Shown here: positions 37,797 to 46,921 of the stretch, one piece after another
How the letters are laid out: each line of letters begins with the position of its first letter
How positions within the stretch are numbered: position 1 is the stretch's first letter
NCBI GenBank assembly: GCA_021738385.1
Contig: JAIPCF010000012.1
Location: forward strand, 1-49,275
Direction of reading: 5' to 3'
DNA from: Sulfuritalea sp.
Lineage (GTDB): Bacteria; Pseudomonadota; Gammaproteobacteria; Burkholderiales; Rhodocyclaceae
Length of the DNA stretch: 49,275 nt
Program-made: the position numbers and the translations under genes
Notes under the pieces: model-generated
Database searches by the model: none
What the model saw: only the letters and a program-made list of their open reading frames with translations
Told to the model about the DNA's origin: nothing

Positions 37797-39467
37797 TCAG
37801 ACGCGTTCCCAGTTGAACTTCGCTTTGTTGCCACTGCCGAATATTTTCAGCGCGCCGGTTTCGCCAACGGCGTTGGGTCTGATAAAAATCCAGTTCTGCC
37901 AGGCCGAGAGGCGGCCAAAAACGCGGGTTTCCATGGTTTCACCTGGGCCAAAACGAAGATTGGCCTCCATCGCAGTGAGTGCGTCTGGCGAGAGGCTGGC
38001 GCGTTCTTCGAGAACAATGCGGATCTCGTCTTCCCAATCCAGGTCGTCTGGCGTGCCTGTCACCAGACCAAGTTCTGACGCTTCCGCCGCGCCAAGCGTC
38101 TTGCCGATTGCATTTCTCGCGGCTGCAATCGGTCCTTCTTCGTCGTAAAACCGTGCAGCGATTCGGTAACGGCCGTTGATCATGGGATAACTGCCGAAGT
38201 TCATTTCGGACAGCGCGACCTTGGCCTCCTGCTCTGGGGTGTCGGGCAGGGATAGCATGTAGCTGCGGTCAGCAGCCAACAACAACTCGGCCAGGGTTCC
38301 TGCGAAACAAGTGCCTTGCTCAACCAGAGCAATCAGAGTGCGCGATGTGACATCGAGGCGTGCCAGAGTTCTGCGCAGCATGCCGATGACTTCACGGACG
38401 AACCAGTGCTGCTGATGCTTGACCATCGACGCATCCGCATCAAGTACGAATTGTGCGTCGCCCGTGGTCTTGAGTATCCAGGTACCAATTTCGAGATCAT
38501 TGGTGCGCAGCATCAAAATCGCATCATCAAGCTCTCGTGCCATTTTGAGCGGCCACCAGGCAGCACCGTCGGCAACAATGGCGTCGACGCTGTCAGCAAC
38601 CTTGGCTATGGGCGCCGAAACATTGATGGTGGCTTTCCTGGCCGTGCGATCAATGACGACATCCACGGTTTCATAGTGATAGCCGACATCATCAATAGTG
38701 CGCTTGACTGGAGTCAGCGCGATGCCTTGGGCATCCTTCGGGCGATCGCTCAATTCCGCGAGTTGCTCGGCGCGTTGTTGCACCTTTTCGGCAAACTGCT
38801 GGGGTTTGGCGTAGTCATCGATGAGGCGCCATTCCTTGGCGCGCTGTGCGCGTATGCCTTCGGTCAACGTGCAAAATATGTCGGCATGATCGCGGCGGAC
38901 CCGGCGCTTGTCGGTAACCCGGGTGAGTCCGCCTGTGCCTGGCAGTACGCCGAGCAGCGGAACTTCCGGAAGACTGACAGCGGAAGAACGATCGTCAATC
39001 AGAATGATCTCGTCGCAGGCCAGCGCCATTTCGTAGCCGCCACCTGCAGTGGTTCCATTACATGCGGCGATAAATTTCAGGCCTGAATGGCGGCTGGAGT
39101 CCTCAATGCCGTTGCGCGTCTCATTGGTGAATTTGCAGAAATTCACTTTCCAGGCATGCGTCGAGAGGCCCAGCATGAAGATGTTTGCGCCCGAGCAAAA
39201 AATACGTTCCTTTCCGCTGGTCATGACAACGCTTCTGACCTCGGGATGTTCAAATCGGATTCGTTGCAGAGCGTCATGAAATTCAATATCGACGCCGAGA
39301 TCGTAGGAATTGAGCTTGAGTTTGTAACCCGGCTTGATACCGCCGTCTTCGTTGATATCCAGGCTAAGCGTTGCCACCGGGCCGTCAAAAGTCAGGCGCC
39401 AGTGCTTGTACTGGTCAGGATGAGTGTCATACGTGATGGTCTGCGGGGGGGCTTCAGGATAAGTCAT
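37797..39467 (-). CDS. boxC: 2,3-epoxybenzoyl-CoA dihydrolase BoxC
   Basis: A 556-residue enoyl-CoA hydratase/isomerase-family ring-cleavage enzyme that opens epoxybenzoyl-CoA with two waters, giving 3,4-dehydroadipyl-CoA semialdehyde and formate. It contains crotonase motifs (RIFCSGANIFMLGLSTH, CNGTTAGGGYEMALACDE, PEVPLLGVLPGTGGL) in the N-terminal half and a second crotonase-like half. It is transcribed after boxR with a 27-bp gap, and boxB follows after 45 bp. Confidence 0.96.
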   Translation of the reverse strand: MTYPEAPPQTITYDTHPDQYKHWRLTFDGPVATLSLDINEDGGIKPGYKLKLNSYDLGVDIEFHDALQRIRFEHPEVRSVVMTSGKERIFCSGANIFMLGLSTHAWKVNFCKFTNETRNGIEDSSRHSGLKFIAACNGTTAGGGYEMALACDEIILIDDRSSAVSLPEVPLLGVLPGTGGLTRVTDKRRVRRDHADIFCTLTEGIRAQRAKEWRLIDDYAKPQQFAEKVQQRAEQLAELSDRPKDAQGIALTPVKRTIDDVGYHYETVDVVIDRTARKATINVSAPIAKVADSVDAIVADGAAWWPLKMARELDDAILMLRTNDLEIGTWILKTTGDAQFVLDADASMVKHQQHWFVREVIGMLRRTLARLDVTSRTLIALVEQGTCFAGTLAELLLAADRSYMLSLPDTPEQEAKVALSEMNFGSYPMINGRYRIAARFYDEEGPIAAARNAIGKTLGAAEASELGLVTGTPDDLDWEDEIRIVLEERASLSPDALTAMEANLRFGPGETMETRVFGRLSAWQNWIFIRPNAVGETGALKIFGSGNKAKFNWERV

Positions 39468-39494
39468 TCGCTTCTCCGTTATCTAAATTTATGA

Positions 39495-40391
39495 TTAGTT
39501 TCTGACAACTTGACGCAACTGCTTGAGGCATTCCTCCGGCTTTTGGCCGGTGGTATCCAGAGTGAAATCCGCTTTTGAATACAGCGGTTCGCGGGCTACA
39601 AGAATTCGGCGCATGTCTTCCATGGCTTCGGCATTGCCTTCCATGGGGCGGAAGTCTCCTTGCGCAACAACCCTGGCCATGTGCTCTTCGGGTGTTGCCT
39701 TTACCCAAACCGTGAAACAGTTCATCAGCAGCAGATTGAACGTTTCGGTTTCGGACACGATGCCGCCGCCGACGGTGATGACGGCCGATTCATTCTGGGT
39801 GATGAACTTTTCCAGGCAGCGTCGCTCAAGGCGACGATACCCCGGCTGGCCGTAAAGCTGAAAAACCTCGTTGAGGCTCATGCCGGCCTCGGCTTCAATT
39901 GCGCTATTCAATTCGACAAATGGTGTCGAAAGTTCTTTCGCCAGAACGCGACCCAATGTCGATTTGCCCGCACCGCGCAGGCCTACCAGCGCAACACGTT
40001 TTCTGCGCGCCGCATCTTCCTTGCCGAAATCGCGCATCAGACGCAGCAGGGCCTCTTCGAGTTTGGCTGGCGGAAGTTGTTCGAGGAAATGGAATATCAA
40101 GCGGTACTCGGGAGAACTGTGTTGCGGCTCAAGCAGTTCTATTAGGGAAATTCCCAGCGCATGTGCAACGTGGCGCAGCACTATGATGGAAGGATTGGTC
40201 TCGCCGCTTTCCACCTGCGCGAGGTATCGCTCCGAAACATCGGAATTCATAGCCAGCGCCTTGCGCGACATGCCGCGCCTCGCACGCGATTCGCGGACAC
40301 GAAAGCCCAATGCTTGAATGAACTCTGTGTCGGCAACCTCATCAACCAAACTTGCGCGATCGACTGCTTCGGTTTTCTCGCTTGATCCCAT
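39495..40391 (-). CDS. boxR: Benzoyl-CoA-sensing repressor BoxR/BzdR
   Basis: A 298-residue two-domain regulator. An XRE-type helix-turn-helix is at about 28-88 (LGFRVRESRARRGMSRKALA, SERYLAQVESGETNPS). A shikimate-kinase-like domain follows (about 130-295) with the P-loop GLRGAGKST at 137-145 and ITVGGGIVSE. BzdR and BoxR of Azoarcus share this build and bind benzoyl-CoA. The gene heads the box operon and diverges from bzdN, so it may control both. BoxR versus BzdR cannot be decided from sequence alone; the symbol follows its operon. Confidence 0.9.
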   Translation of the reverse strand: MGSSEKTEAVDRASLVDEVADTEFIQALGFRVRESRARRGMSRKALAMNSDVSERYLAQVESGETNPSIIVLRHVAHALGISLIELLEPQHSSPEYRLIFHFLEQLPPAKLEEALLRLMRDFGKEDAARRKRVALVGLRGAGKSTLGRVLAKELSTPFVELNSAIEAEAGMSLNEVFQLYGQPGYRRLERRCLEKFITQNESAVITVGGGIVSETETFNLLLMNCFTVWVKATPEEHMARVVAQGDFRPMEGNAEAMEDMRRILVAREPLYSKADFTLDTTGQKPEECLKQLRQVVRN

Positions 40392-40434
40392 ATTCTTGCT
40401 TACCCGTTGAGTTCAACTAAATGAGCGCTGTACT

Positions 40435-40471
40435 TTCGTGCACTATATTGCCTATCTTTGATACAGGTCAA
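40435..40471 (-). promoter_or_regulatory. Proposed boxR promoter with FNR-like and GTGCAC sites
   Basis: On the minus strand, TTGACC (40471-40466), an 18-bp spacer and TATAGT (40447-40442) form a sigma-70-like promoter. The palindrome GTGCAC (40438-40443) overlaps the -10 and start, as expected for a BoxR/BzdR (TGCA) operator. TTGAC-CTGT-ATCAA (40471-40458) matches the FNR box at 9 of 10 bases and covers the -35. Confidence 0.5.
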
Positions 40472-40568
40472 CATAATTCTTTTATATCTAATGTAAAAAT
40501 ACGATGTAAAGACTGTAACTTATTGAAAAAAAGTAATAAAAAAGTTTTGATGGAATGATGCGAAATAA

Positions 40569-40624
40569 TGCATAAGACTATTGACGGCAAGGTTTTTTTT
40601 GATAATAATTCGTCCAGCACTGCA
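40569..40624 (+). promoter_or_regulatory. Proposed bzdN promoter flanked by TGCA boxes
   Basis: TTGACG (40581-40586) and TAATAA (40603-40608) are 16 bp apart, giving a start near 40615 and a leader of about 100 bases. TGCA tetramers lie just upstream (40569-40572) and just downstream of the start (40621-40624). BzdR operators in Azoarcus are built from TGCA repeats across the bzdN promoter. No complete FNR box was found at -41.5; only a TTGAT half at 40599-40603. Confidence 0.45.
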
Positions 40625-40716
40625 GTATGGTTCATTACTGGAACAATAGTTCCGAGTCTAACGGATAACGCGTCCTGAACGCCAAGGTGTGACGGATCGC
40701 TACTAAGGAGGCACTA

Positions 40717-41856
40717 ATGGCTGATGGTTTGTTCGACCAGTTTCAAAACTGGTATGAGAAGCGCCACGACTACGCACGTGACTGGAAAGCACGCACAGGT
40801 GGTCAGGTTGTGGCAACGATGTGCACTTACACGGCGGAAGAGCTGCTGATCGCCGCCGGAATGCTTCCGGTTCGTGTGCTTGGTGCTCATGAACCGCAGA
40901 ACGTAACCGAGCCGCACATTTTCGGCATGTTCTGTCCCTTCTGCCGCGATTCGCTGGCACAGGGTTTGTTGGAGCGTTTTGACTACGCCGAGGGCGTGAC
41001 ATTGACCCAATCCTGCATTCAGTATCGGCAGACCTTCAGTTCCTGGCGCAGCAATGTTCCTACCGTGCAGTGGGACTATTTTGTACCGATGCCCAACGAA
41101 GTGCAGTCACCGCATGCGCGCAAGGCGCATTACGCGGAAATTCAGGCTTTTCGTGTATTCCTGCAGGCACTGACTGGCAAGGAATTGACTGACGAGATGC
41201 TCAGAGAAGCGCTCGCAGTGGTTGATGAAAACCGCCGCCTGTTGCGCGAACTGTTCGAGTATCGCAAGGAGGCCAATCCGAAGGTTACCGGTTGTGAGGC
41301 TCTGTACGCTTCCATTACGGCTCAGTTTGTAGACAAGCGTGAGCACAACGAGATGCTGAAGAAAGTGTTGGCTGCTCTGCCGACCCGTCAGTTGAATCGC
41401 CCCGAAGGTGTGCGTTTCATGACCATCGGCTCGGAAAACGATGACCTTGCCTTTATGGCCATGGTCGAGTCGGTCGGTTCCACGATTGTGATTGACGACC
41501 AGTGTTCCGGTACCCGCTACTTCTGGAATCAGTCGAAGCCGGAAGATGATGTAATCAAGGCGATTGCCGATCGATACTGTGACCGTCCGGCCTGTCCGAC
41601 CAAAGACTACCCGGTTCACACTCGCTATGATCATGTTCTGGGCCTGGCAAAAGAGTTCAATGCTCGTGCCGCGATTTTCCTGCAGCAAAAGTTCTGCGAT
41701 CCGCACGAGGGTGATTATCCGGATCTGAAAAAGCATCTTGAGGACAACGGTATTCCAACGCTGTTCCTGGAATTCGACATTACCAACCCCATCGGCCCCT
41801 TCCGCATCCGTATCGAGGCTTTCCTCGAGACGATGAGCGACGAAGAGCTGTTCTAA
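40717..41856 (+). CDS. bzdN: Benzoyl-CoA reductase subunit BzdN (BcrC-like)
   Basis: A 379-residue subunit of the ATP-dependent class I benzoyl-CoA reductase, related to 2-hydroxyacyl-CoA dehydratase subunits. With BzdO it carries the [4Fe-4S] clusters and substrate site. Conserved cysteines lie in [41 protein letters not shown] and [14 protein letters not shown]. The length is near that of Azoarcus BzdN. It is the first gene of bzdNOPQMSTUV. Confidence 0.95.
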   Translation: MADGLFDQFQNWYEKRHDYARDWKARTGGQVVATMCTYTAEELLIAAGMLPVRVLGAHEPQNVTEPHIFGMFCPFCRDSLAQGLLERFDYAEGVTLTQSCIQYRQTFSSWRSNVPTVQWDYFVPMPNEVQSPHARKAHYAEIQAFRVFLQALTGKELTDEMLREALAVVDENRRLLRELFEYRKEANPKVTGCEALYASITAQFVDKREHNEMLKKVLAALPTRQLNRPEGVRFMTIGSENDDLAFMAMVESVGSTIVIDDQCSGTRYFWNQSKPEDDVIKAIADRYCDRPACPTKDYPVHTRYDHVLGLAKEFNARAAIFLQQKFCDPHEGDYPDLKKHLEDNGIPTLFLEFDITNPIGPFRIRIEAFLETMSDEELF

Positions 41857-41873
41857 CCAGACGGGAGAGCAAG

Positions 41874-43184
41874 ATGACCGCACCAAACAAATATCCGACC
41901 GAATCCCTCAAGCTGTGGGGCAAGGCGAAGCAGCTGCGCGAGCAGTACTACAAGAACTACGCCGATGCCAAGGACAAAGGCGGCTTGCGCTGGTCCGGTT
42001 CAGCCTGGGCGCTGGACGCCCTGCCGGCCGGTCTTGGCGATGACGTCTATTCGCTGACTGGCGAGCCCTACGCGGCGGCTGTCGCTCACGATCCCAAGTT
42101 TGCCAAGGAATGCATGGATGCCGCCGAGTCGGTGGGCTTTGCTCGTGACCTGTGCTCCTACATGCGTATTTACTGGGGTGGTATGCACCTCGACAAGTAC
42201 CTCTATGGTGGCAAGTTTCCCAAGGCCGACTTCATTTTCCAGACACAGATCTGCTGCTCGCATTCGAAGTGGTACCAGCACGTTGCCAAGGAAGAGCAGA
42301 TTCCCCAGTTTTATGTGGACGTCGGTGTCGGTCCCTACAAGGACATGAACGAGGCGCGTCTCGATTACGTCACCAATCAGTTGCACGATGGCATCGAGTT
42401 CCTCGAGAAATCGACCGGTCGCACTTTCGACGACGAGAAGTTCCTCAAGGCCGTCAAGAATGAGATGCGCTCTACCAGTCGCTGGGCTGATATTTGTGCA
42501 CTGAACAAGGCCAAGCCGGCACCGCTCGACGAGAAGACCATGTACTCACTCTACGTGCTGGCCACGTTGTCGAAGTCGTCGCAGTGGTGTGCCGACTTCT
42601 ACGACGAGCTTTACGAAGAAGTCAAAGATCGCGTCGCCCGTGGCATCGCGGCAGTGCCCAATGAAACCTGCCGCATGATGTCCGACACGCAGCCACCCTG
42701 GTCCTTCCTGAAGATCTTCCGCTACCTTGAAACCTACGGTGCGGTGTCGATCGGCTCGCTCTACACCTTTGCCCTCGAAGGAATCTGGGAAGACAAGCCC
42801 GATGGCAGTTGGGGCGGTCGTTCCTTGCCTTGGGAAAAGGGTATCGAGATGAATACCCGTGATCAAATTCTGCGCCTCTACGCTGACTGGAATCTTTCCA
42901 AGCCGCAGTGGCAGCACTTCTTCGATCCGCGCCTGAAGACCGCGATGATGCTGCGCATCGTCAAGGAATGGGGTGTCGACGGTGTAATGCTGCACCTCAA
43001 CCGCGGCTGCGAAGGTTTGTCGCTCGGCATCATGGAAAACCGTGGTGGTATCGCCAAGGCCGGTGTGCCGATCATGACCTTCGAAGGCAACATGGGCGAC
43101 GAACGCGAGTTTGACGAGACGCGAACGCAGGCCAGGGTAGATGCTTTCATGGAACAGCTCGGTTTGCGCCGTCAAGCTGCCTAA
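41874..43184 (+). CDS. bzdO: Benzoyl-CoA reductase subunit BzdO (BcrB-like)
   Basis: A 436-residue subunit of class I benzoyl-CoA reductase of the 2-hydroxyacyl-CoA dehydratase subunit family. Cysteine-containing conserved parts include [39 protein letters not shown] and NETCRMMSD. It pairs with BzdN to form the ring-reducing half. It starts 17 bp after bzdN with GGGAG upstream. Confidence 0.95.
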   Translation: MTAPNKYPTESLKLWGKAKQLREQYYKNYADAKDKGGLRWSGSAWALDALPAGLGDDVYSLTGEPYAAAVAHDPKFAKECMDAAESVGFARDLCSYMRIYWGGMHLDKYLYGGKFPKADFIFQTQICCSHSKWYQHVAKEEQIPQFYVDVGVGPYKDMNEARLDYVTNQLHDGIEFLEKSTGRTFDDEKFLKAVKNEMRSTSRWADICALNKAKPAPLDEKTMYSLYVLATLSKSSQWCADFYDELYEEVKDRVARGIAAVPNETCRMMSDTQPPWSFLKIFRYLETYGAVSIGSLYTFALEGIWEDKPDGSWGGRSLPWEKGIEMNTRDQILRLYADWNLSKPQWQHFFDPRLKTAMMLRIVKEWGVDGVMLHLNRGCEGLSLGIMENRGGIAKAGVPIMTFEGNMGDEREFDETRTQARVDAFMEQLGLRRQAA

Positions 43185-43216
43185 TTTGTTGAAGATACAT
43201 ACAGGAGGAATCTAGG

Positions 43217-44026
43217 ATGATTACCGCTGGAATTGATATGGGCTCGCGCAGCGTCAAAGTAGTGCTGCTGGAAGAGCTTGACGTAAATGGTGCGCCACAG
43301 TTGAAATATGGTGTAAAGAAGGCGTACATCATGATGCCTGGCGACATGGATCAGGACGTGGCAGCCGAGAAGGCCTACGATGAGGCCCTGGCTGAGGCTG
43401 GGCTGAAGCGCGAGGATGTGTCGGCAGTGTTCGCCACCGGTGCTGGGCGCAAGCAGGTTGCTTTTGCGAAGGAAGGTGTTACCGAAATGACAGCTGGTGC
43501 CAAGGGTGCGGTTTTCATGTACCCGGCGGCGCGTACCGTGGTCGATGTTGGCGCTGAGGAAGGTCGCGGTATGAAGACCGACGCCGAAGGCAAGGCGATC
43601 GATTTTGCCGGTAACGAGAAGTGTGCTGCGGGAGCAGGTTCTTTTGCCGAGGCCATGTCGCGGGCGCTACAGATGTCGCTCAAGGAGTTTGGTGAGGCCA
43701 GCTTGCAGTCCGACAAGTCCATTCCGATGAACGCGCAGTGCACGGTGTTTGCCGAGTCCGAAGTGGTCTCGCTGATTCACTCCTCGACCCCCAAGAACGA
43801 CATTGCCAAGGCCGTGCTGGATGCGGTCGCCAGCCGCGTCTGCGCCATGGTGCGTCGGGTTGGTATTGAAGGTGAAGTGGTGCTGATCGGCGGCATGGTG
43901 CATAACGCCGGCTTCGTCAGCTCGCTGAAGAATGCGATGGGCGTCGATACGATTTCCCTGCCGGACATGCCAGAGTACATCAGCGCACTGGGCTGCGCGA
44001 TGATCGCCGCCGAGCGTCAGCACTGA
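43217..44026 (+). CDS. bzdP: Benzoyl-CoA reductase ATPase subunit BzdP
   Basis: A 269-residue ASKHA-fold ATPase of the 2-hydroxyacyl-CoA dehydratase activator type. ATP hydrolysis drives low-potential electrons into BzdNO. Motifs are TAGIDMGSRSVKVVLLEE (phosphate 1), the cluster cysteines in NEKCAAGAGSF and NAQCTVFAESEV, and VLIGGMVHNAGF. The cysteines bind one [4Fe-4S] shared between the two ATPase subunits. It is followed by an 83-bp gap before bzdQ. Confidence 0.94.
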   Translation: MITAGIDMGSRSVKVVLLEELDVNGAPQLKYGVKKAYIMMPGDMDQDVAAEKAYDEALAEAGLKREDVSAVFATGAGRKQVAFAKEGVTEMTAGAKGAVFMYPAARTVVDVGAEEGRGMKTDAEGKAIDFAGNEKCAAGAGSFAEAMSRALQMSLKEFGEASLQSDKSIPMNAQCTVFAESEVVSLIHSSTPKNDIAKAVLDAVASRVCAMVRRVGIEGEVVLIGGMVHNAGFVSSLKNAMGVDTISLPDMPEYISALGCAMIAAERQH

Positions 44027-44109
44027 TGAGTCCGCTGCGTAGCAGGCGGGCCAGCAAAAGACACTGACCTCGCCGCTACGGATGAACCCTTAAGAAAGAG
44101 GAGTGAAAA

Positions 44110-45024
44110 ATGAACACTGAAACAACTGCACCAACCGCCCCGGAAAAGAAGGAATTTTGGCGCTGGCAGGAAAACGTCTGGTTTGACGAAACGAAAGACT
44201 GGAAGACCGCCAAAATCGTGACCTGCGGCATCGACGTCGGCTCCGTATCGTCCCAGGCAGTACTGGTTGTCGACGGCGAACTATATGGCTTCAATAGCAT
44301 GCGTACCGGCAATAATTCGCCGGACTCGGCCACCAACGCGCTGGCCGGCATCATGGATAAGTGCGGCATGAAGCAGGAAGATATCCATTTTGTGGTGGGA
44401 ACCGGCTACGGCCGAGTCAATGTGCCTTTCGCGGACAAGGCCATTACCGAGATCGCCTGCCATGCTCGTGGTGCCAATTACATGGGCGGCAATGGTGTGC
44501 GTACCATTCTCGACATGGGCGGCCAGGACTGCAAAGCCATCCATTGTGACGAGAAAGGAAAAGTCACCAACTTCCTGATGAACGACAAGTGCGCTGCTGG
44601 CACCGGTCGCGGCATGGAGGTGATCTCCGATTTGATGCAAATCCCGATCGCCGAACTCGGACCGCGTTCATTCGACATCGATAGCGATGTCGAGGCCGTG
44701 TCGTCGGTTTGCGTCGTGTTTGCCAAGTCCGAGGCTCTCGGTCTGCTCAAGGCCGGCTACACCAAGAACAAGGTGATCGCTGCTTATTGTCAGGCGATGG
44801 CTGAGCGGGTGGTTTCGCTGCTCGAACGTATTGGTGTTGAGGAAGGCTTCTTCATTACTGGTGGCATCGCCAAGAACCCGGGTGTCGTCAAGCGCATCGA
44901 GAAGTTGCTCGGCATCAAGGCGATGGAAACCAAAGTGGATAGCCAGATCGCCGGTGCCCTCGGTGCCGCGTTGTTTGGCTATACCTTGGCATCGAAGAAA
45001 GCCGCCGCTGCAGCTGCTGCCTGA
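44110..45024 (+). CDS. bzdQ: Benzoyl-CoA reductase ATPase subunit BzdQ
   Basis: A 304-residue ASKHA ATPase, partner of BzdP. It has VTCGIDVGSVSSQAVLVVDG, DMGGQDCKAIHCDEKG, the bridging-cluster cysteines in NDKCAAGTGRGMEV and VCVVFAKSEALG, and FFITGGIAKNPGVV. An N-terminal extension of about 35 residues is absent from BzdP. The C-terminus ends in an alanine run. Confidence 0.94.
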   Translation: MNTETTAPTAPEKKEFWRWQENVWFDETKDWKTAKIVTCGIDVGSVSSQAVLVVDGELYGFNSMRTGNNSPDSATNALAGIMDKCGMKQEDIHFVVGTGYGRVNVPFADKAITEIACHARGANYMGGNGVRTILDMGGQDCKAIHCDEKGKVTNFLMNDKCAAGTGRGMEVISDLMQIPIAELGPRSFDIDSDVEAVSSVCVVFAKSEALGLLKAGYTKNKVIAAYCQAMAERVVSLLERIGVEEGFFITGGIAKNPGVVKRIEKLLGIKAMETKVDSQIAGALGAALFGYTLASKKAAAAAAA

Positions 45025-45088
45025 TAGCATCGCATGGTAGCCGGTCTGTTGCCGGCCACCTTGCGAACTTGACCAGAAAGGGAATGAC

Positions 45089-45373
45089 ATGATCGCCAAT
45101 TACGGATACAAGGACGGCTCGGGTGAGTATTACATCAGCATCGATACCGACAAGTGCATCGACTGCGCGGCCGAGCGTGCCTGCCTGACCGCGTGTCCGA
45201 AGCAGATGTTCGAGATCATCGAAGATGACTACGATGATCAGGTCGCCTGGATCAAGAAGCCGAATTGCCGCACCCTTGCCTATGACTGTGCCGATTGCAA
45301 GCCGTCTTCTGGCTATACCAGCCTGCCTTGCATCACCGCCTGCACACCAGGTGCGATCAAGCATTCATGGTGA
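45089..45373 (+). CDS. bzdM: Ferredoxin BzdM, electron donor of benzoyl-CoA reductase
   Basis: A 94-residue 2[4Fe-4S] ferredoxin with unusual spacing: CIDCAAERACLTACP near residue 23, and a second group spread over NCRTLAYDCADCK and PCITACTPGA with an insert between. Such inserts are known in ferredoxins serving benzoyl-CoA reductases. It should carry low-potential electrons to BzdNOPQ. The next frame begins at or just after its stop. Confidence 0.9.
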   Translation: MIANYGYKDGSGEYYISIDTDKCIDCAAERACLTACPKQMFEIIEDDYDDQVAWIKKPNCRTLAYDCADCKPSSGYTSLPCITACTPGAIKHSW

Positions 45374-45378
45374 GCGCG

Positions 45379-45681
45379 ATGATACCCAAGGCGCAGCCCC
45401 CGAAGTTTGTCATTCCGATCGCTCAGCATAAGGAGGTCAGCGTCGAAGATGTCCTGATCAAGGATGGCTGGGTAAGGCAGACCACCATCGGGGAACCACG
45501 CCTGACCGAGATCGTTCAGAACTATAAGGCGATGGGCTTCGAGGTCCATGTCGAGGAGTTCAAGACGGAAGGCGCCGATTGCACCACCTGTTTTGACGCG
45601 GGTCAGGAAATGGGTTTCATGTACGGCACGGTCTATGTGCGAAAGCGCGGCGAGCCGGCGGGTGAAGACGAACTGTTTTAA
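45379..45681 (+). CDS. bzdS: Conserved bzd-operon protein of unknown function (BzdS position)
   Basis: A 100-residue protein with no domain recognised. A CTTCFDAG stretch (CxxC) near residue 68 could bind metal or act in redox, followed by MGFMYGTVYVRKRGE. Start is uncertain: ATG at 45379 follows GGTGAG, while ATG at 45367 or GTG at 45370 would overlap the bzdM stop. The symbol is given by position in bzdNOPQMSTUV, not by known function. Confidence 0.65.
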   Translation: MIPKAQPPKFVIPIAQHKEVSVEDVLIKDGWVRQTTIGEPRLTEIVQNYKAMGFEVHVEEFKTEGADCTTCFDAGQEMGFMYGTVYVRKRGEPAGEDELF

Positions 45682-45731
45682 GAATTGCGGCGCGGTAAAA
45701 GGCGGCGCGAACCAATTAAAGGAGAGTTGGA

Positions 45732-46184
45732 ATGGCTGAACAGAAACGAGTATTGCGTGTGCTGAAGCAAAGCGATCTGGATGCAGTAGTCGCGATCGAT
45801 GCACTCACCACCGGAGAGCCGCGCCGCGAATACTACGAGCGCAAATTCGCCGGTATCCTCAACAAAAACGCCAACATCAATACCTCGATCGTTTGCGAAG
45901 TCGACGGCAAGGTCGTTGGTTTCATGATGGGCTACCTGTTTTTCGGCGAGTTCGGCATTACCGACGCGACGTCGACCATCGATACGATGGGTGTGAATCC
46001 AGAGTATCAGAAGCACGGCATTGCCGCCGAAATGCTGGATCAGTTCATGATGAACATGAAGGCTGCCGGAGTGAAGAAGGTCTATACCCTGGTGAATTGG
46101 GATGACTTCGCATTGGAGAAGTTCTTCTCACGCAACAAGTTTGTTCCCTCGAAGCGTATCAATCTCGAGTGCGTTCTTCCCTGA
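45732..46184 (+). CDS. bzdT: GNAT-family acetyltransferase (BzdT position)
   Basis: A 150-residue GCN5-related N-acetyltransferase. The acetyl-CoA binding segment MGVNPEYQKHGIAAEMLDQF (Q/R-x-x-G-x-A type) is clear, and EREYYERKFAG-like and KKVYTLVNWDD regions fit the fold. GGAGAG precedes the ATG at good spacing. Its target is unknown; enzyme acetylation in the benzoyl-CoA pathway is one option (inference). Confidence 0.82.
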   Translation: MAEQKRVLRVLKQSDLDAVVAIDALTTGEPRREYYERKFAGILNKNANINTSIVCEVDGKVVGFMMGYLFFGEFGITDATSTIDTMGVNPEYQKHGIAAEMLDQFMMNMKAAGVKKVYTLVNWDDFALEKFFSRNKFVPSKRINLECVLP

Positions 46185-46210
46185 GACAGTGACATTGAGG
46201 CAAACAGGTC

Positions 46211-46846
46211 ATGTGGATCGATACCCATTGTCATACGAAATATTCGTACGACAACTGGCTCGAACCACTTGATCTGATCCGGCGCGCAAAGGCACTCGGA
46301 CTTGATGGTGTTTGCATCACCGAGCATTACTCCTATGAGGCGTCGGAGCCTGTCGAAAAGATTGGCAGGGAAGAGGGCTTGTTGATACTCCGAGGTGTGG
46401 AGATCGCCACTGATCGTGGCCACATGCTGGCTTACGGAGTAGAAGACGACGGCTGGAACTGCTGGGGGCGCGATAGCTATCTGCCGATGGGCGAGGTGAT
46501 CGAACGGATCAACGAACTTGGCGGCATCTGCGTTCCAGCGCACCCGTTCAGGGATGTCGGGCTCGCCAGTCTGCTCGAAGGTTTGCTGGATTTGCAGGGA
46601 ATTGCAGCGGTCGAGACGCACAACGGCAATAACAACGACGGCGACAATGATCTGGCGATCACGGCGTCGGCACACATGAAACTGCCGTCGCTTGGCGGCA
46701 GCGACTGCCACAAAACAGTCGCCGTGGGTCGCTGCGCAACAGAGTTTTCAGAGTCCGTGCATGACATGGCAAGTTTTATCGCTGCCATAAAGTCTGGCGC
46801 TTGCCGTGGGGCTTATTACGCGCCATATGCGGCGGCTCAGGGGTAA
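46211..46846 (+). CDS. bzdU: PHP-domain metal-dependent hydrolase (BzdU position)
   Basis: A 211-residue PHP (polymerase and histidinol phosphatase) domain protein. Metal-ligand motifs are DTHCHTKYSYDN at the start, ITEHYSYE, RGVEIATDRGHMLAYG, CVPAHPFRD, VETHNGNNND and GGSDCHK near the end. All expected metal ligands appear present, so it should be an active phosphoesterase or similar hydrolase. The substrate is unknown. It lies 26 bp after bzdT. Confidence 0.82.
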   Translation: MWIDTHCHTKYSYDNWLEPLDLIRRAKALGLDGVCITEHYSYEASEPVEKIGREEGLLILRGVEIATDRGHMLAYGVEDDGWNCWGRDSYLPMGEVIERINELGGICVPAHPFRDVGLASLLEGLLDLQGIAAVETHNGNNNDGDNDLAITASAHMKLPSLGGSDCHKTVAVGRCATEFSESVHDMASFIAAIKSGACRGAYYAPYAAAQG

Positions 46847-46921
46847 GCGGGACAGCGCGGAATCACAGTGCCGAGCACGCATTCTTAAAGAGCAAGCAGA
46901 TCTTGTATCAAGGAGGAAGCA

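Larger units (their letters stand above)
40392..40716. other. AT-rich divergent boxR-bzdN control region (no gene)
   Basis: This 325-bp gap is clearly richer in A/T than its surroundings and holds no convincing gene. It contains the proposed boxR and bzdN promoters, TGCA boxes and an FNR-like site (listed separately). A GGAAC-AATA-GTTCC stem lies at 40640-40653 in the bzdN leader. AAGGAGG precedes the bzdN start. Confidence 0.8.

Noticed and set aside
40547-40560. FNR box for bzdN at TTGATGGAATGATG
   Set aside because: Only the left half fits (TTGAT); the right half TGATG does not resemble ATCAA.
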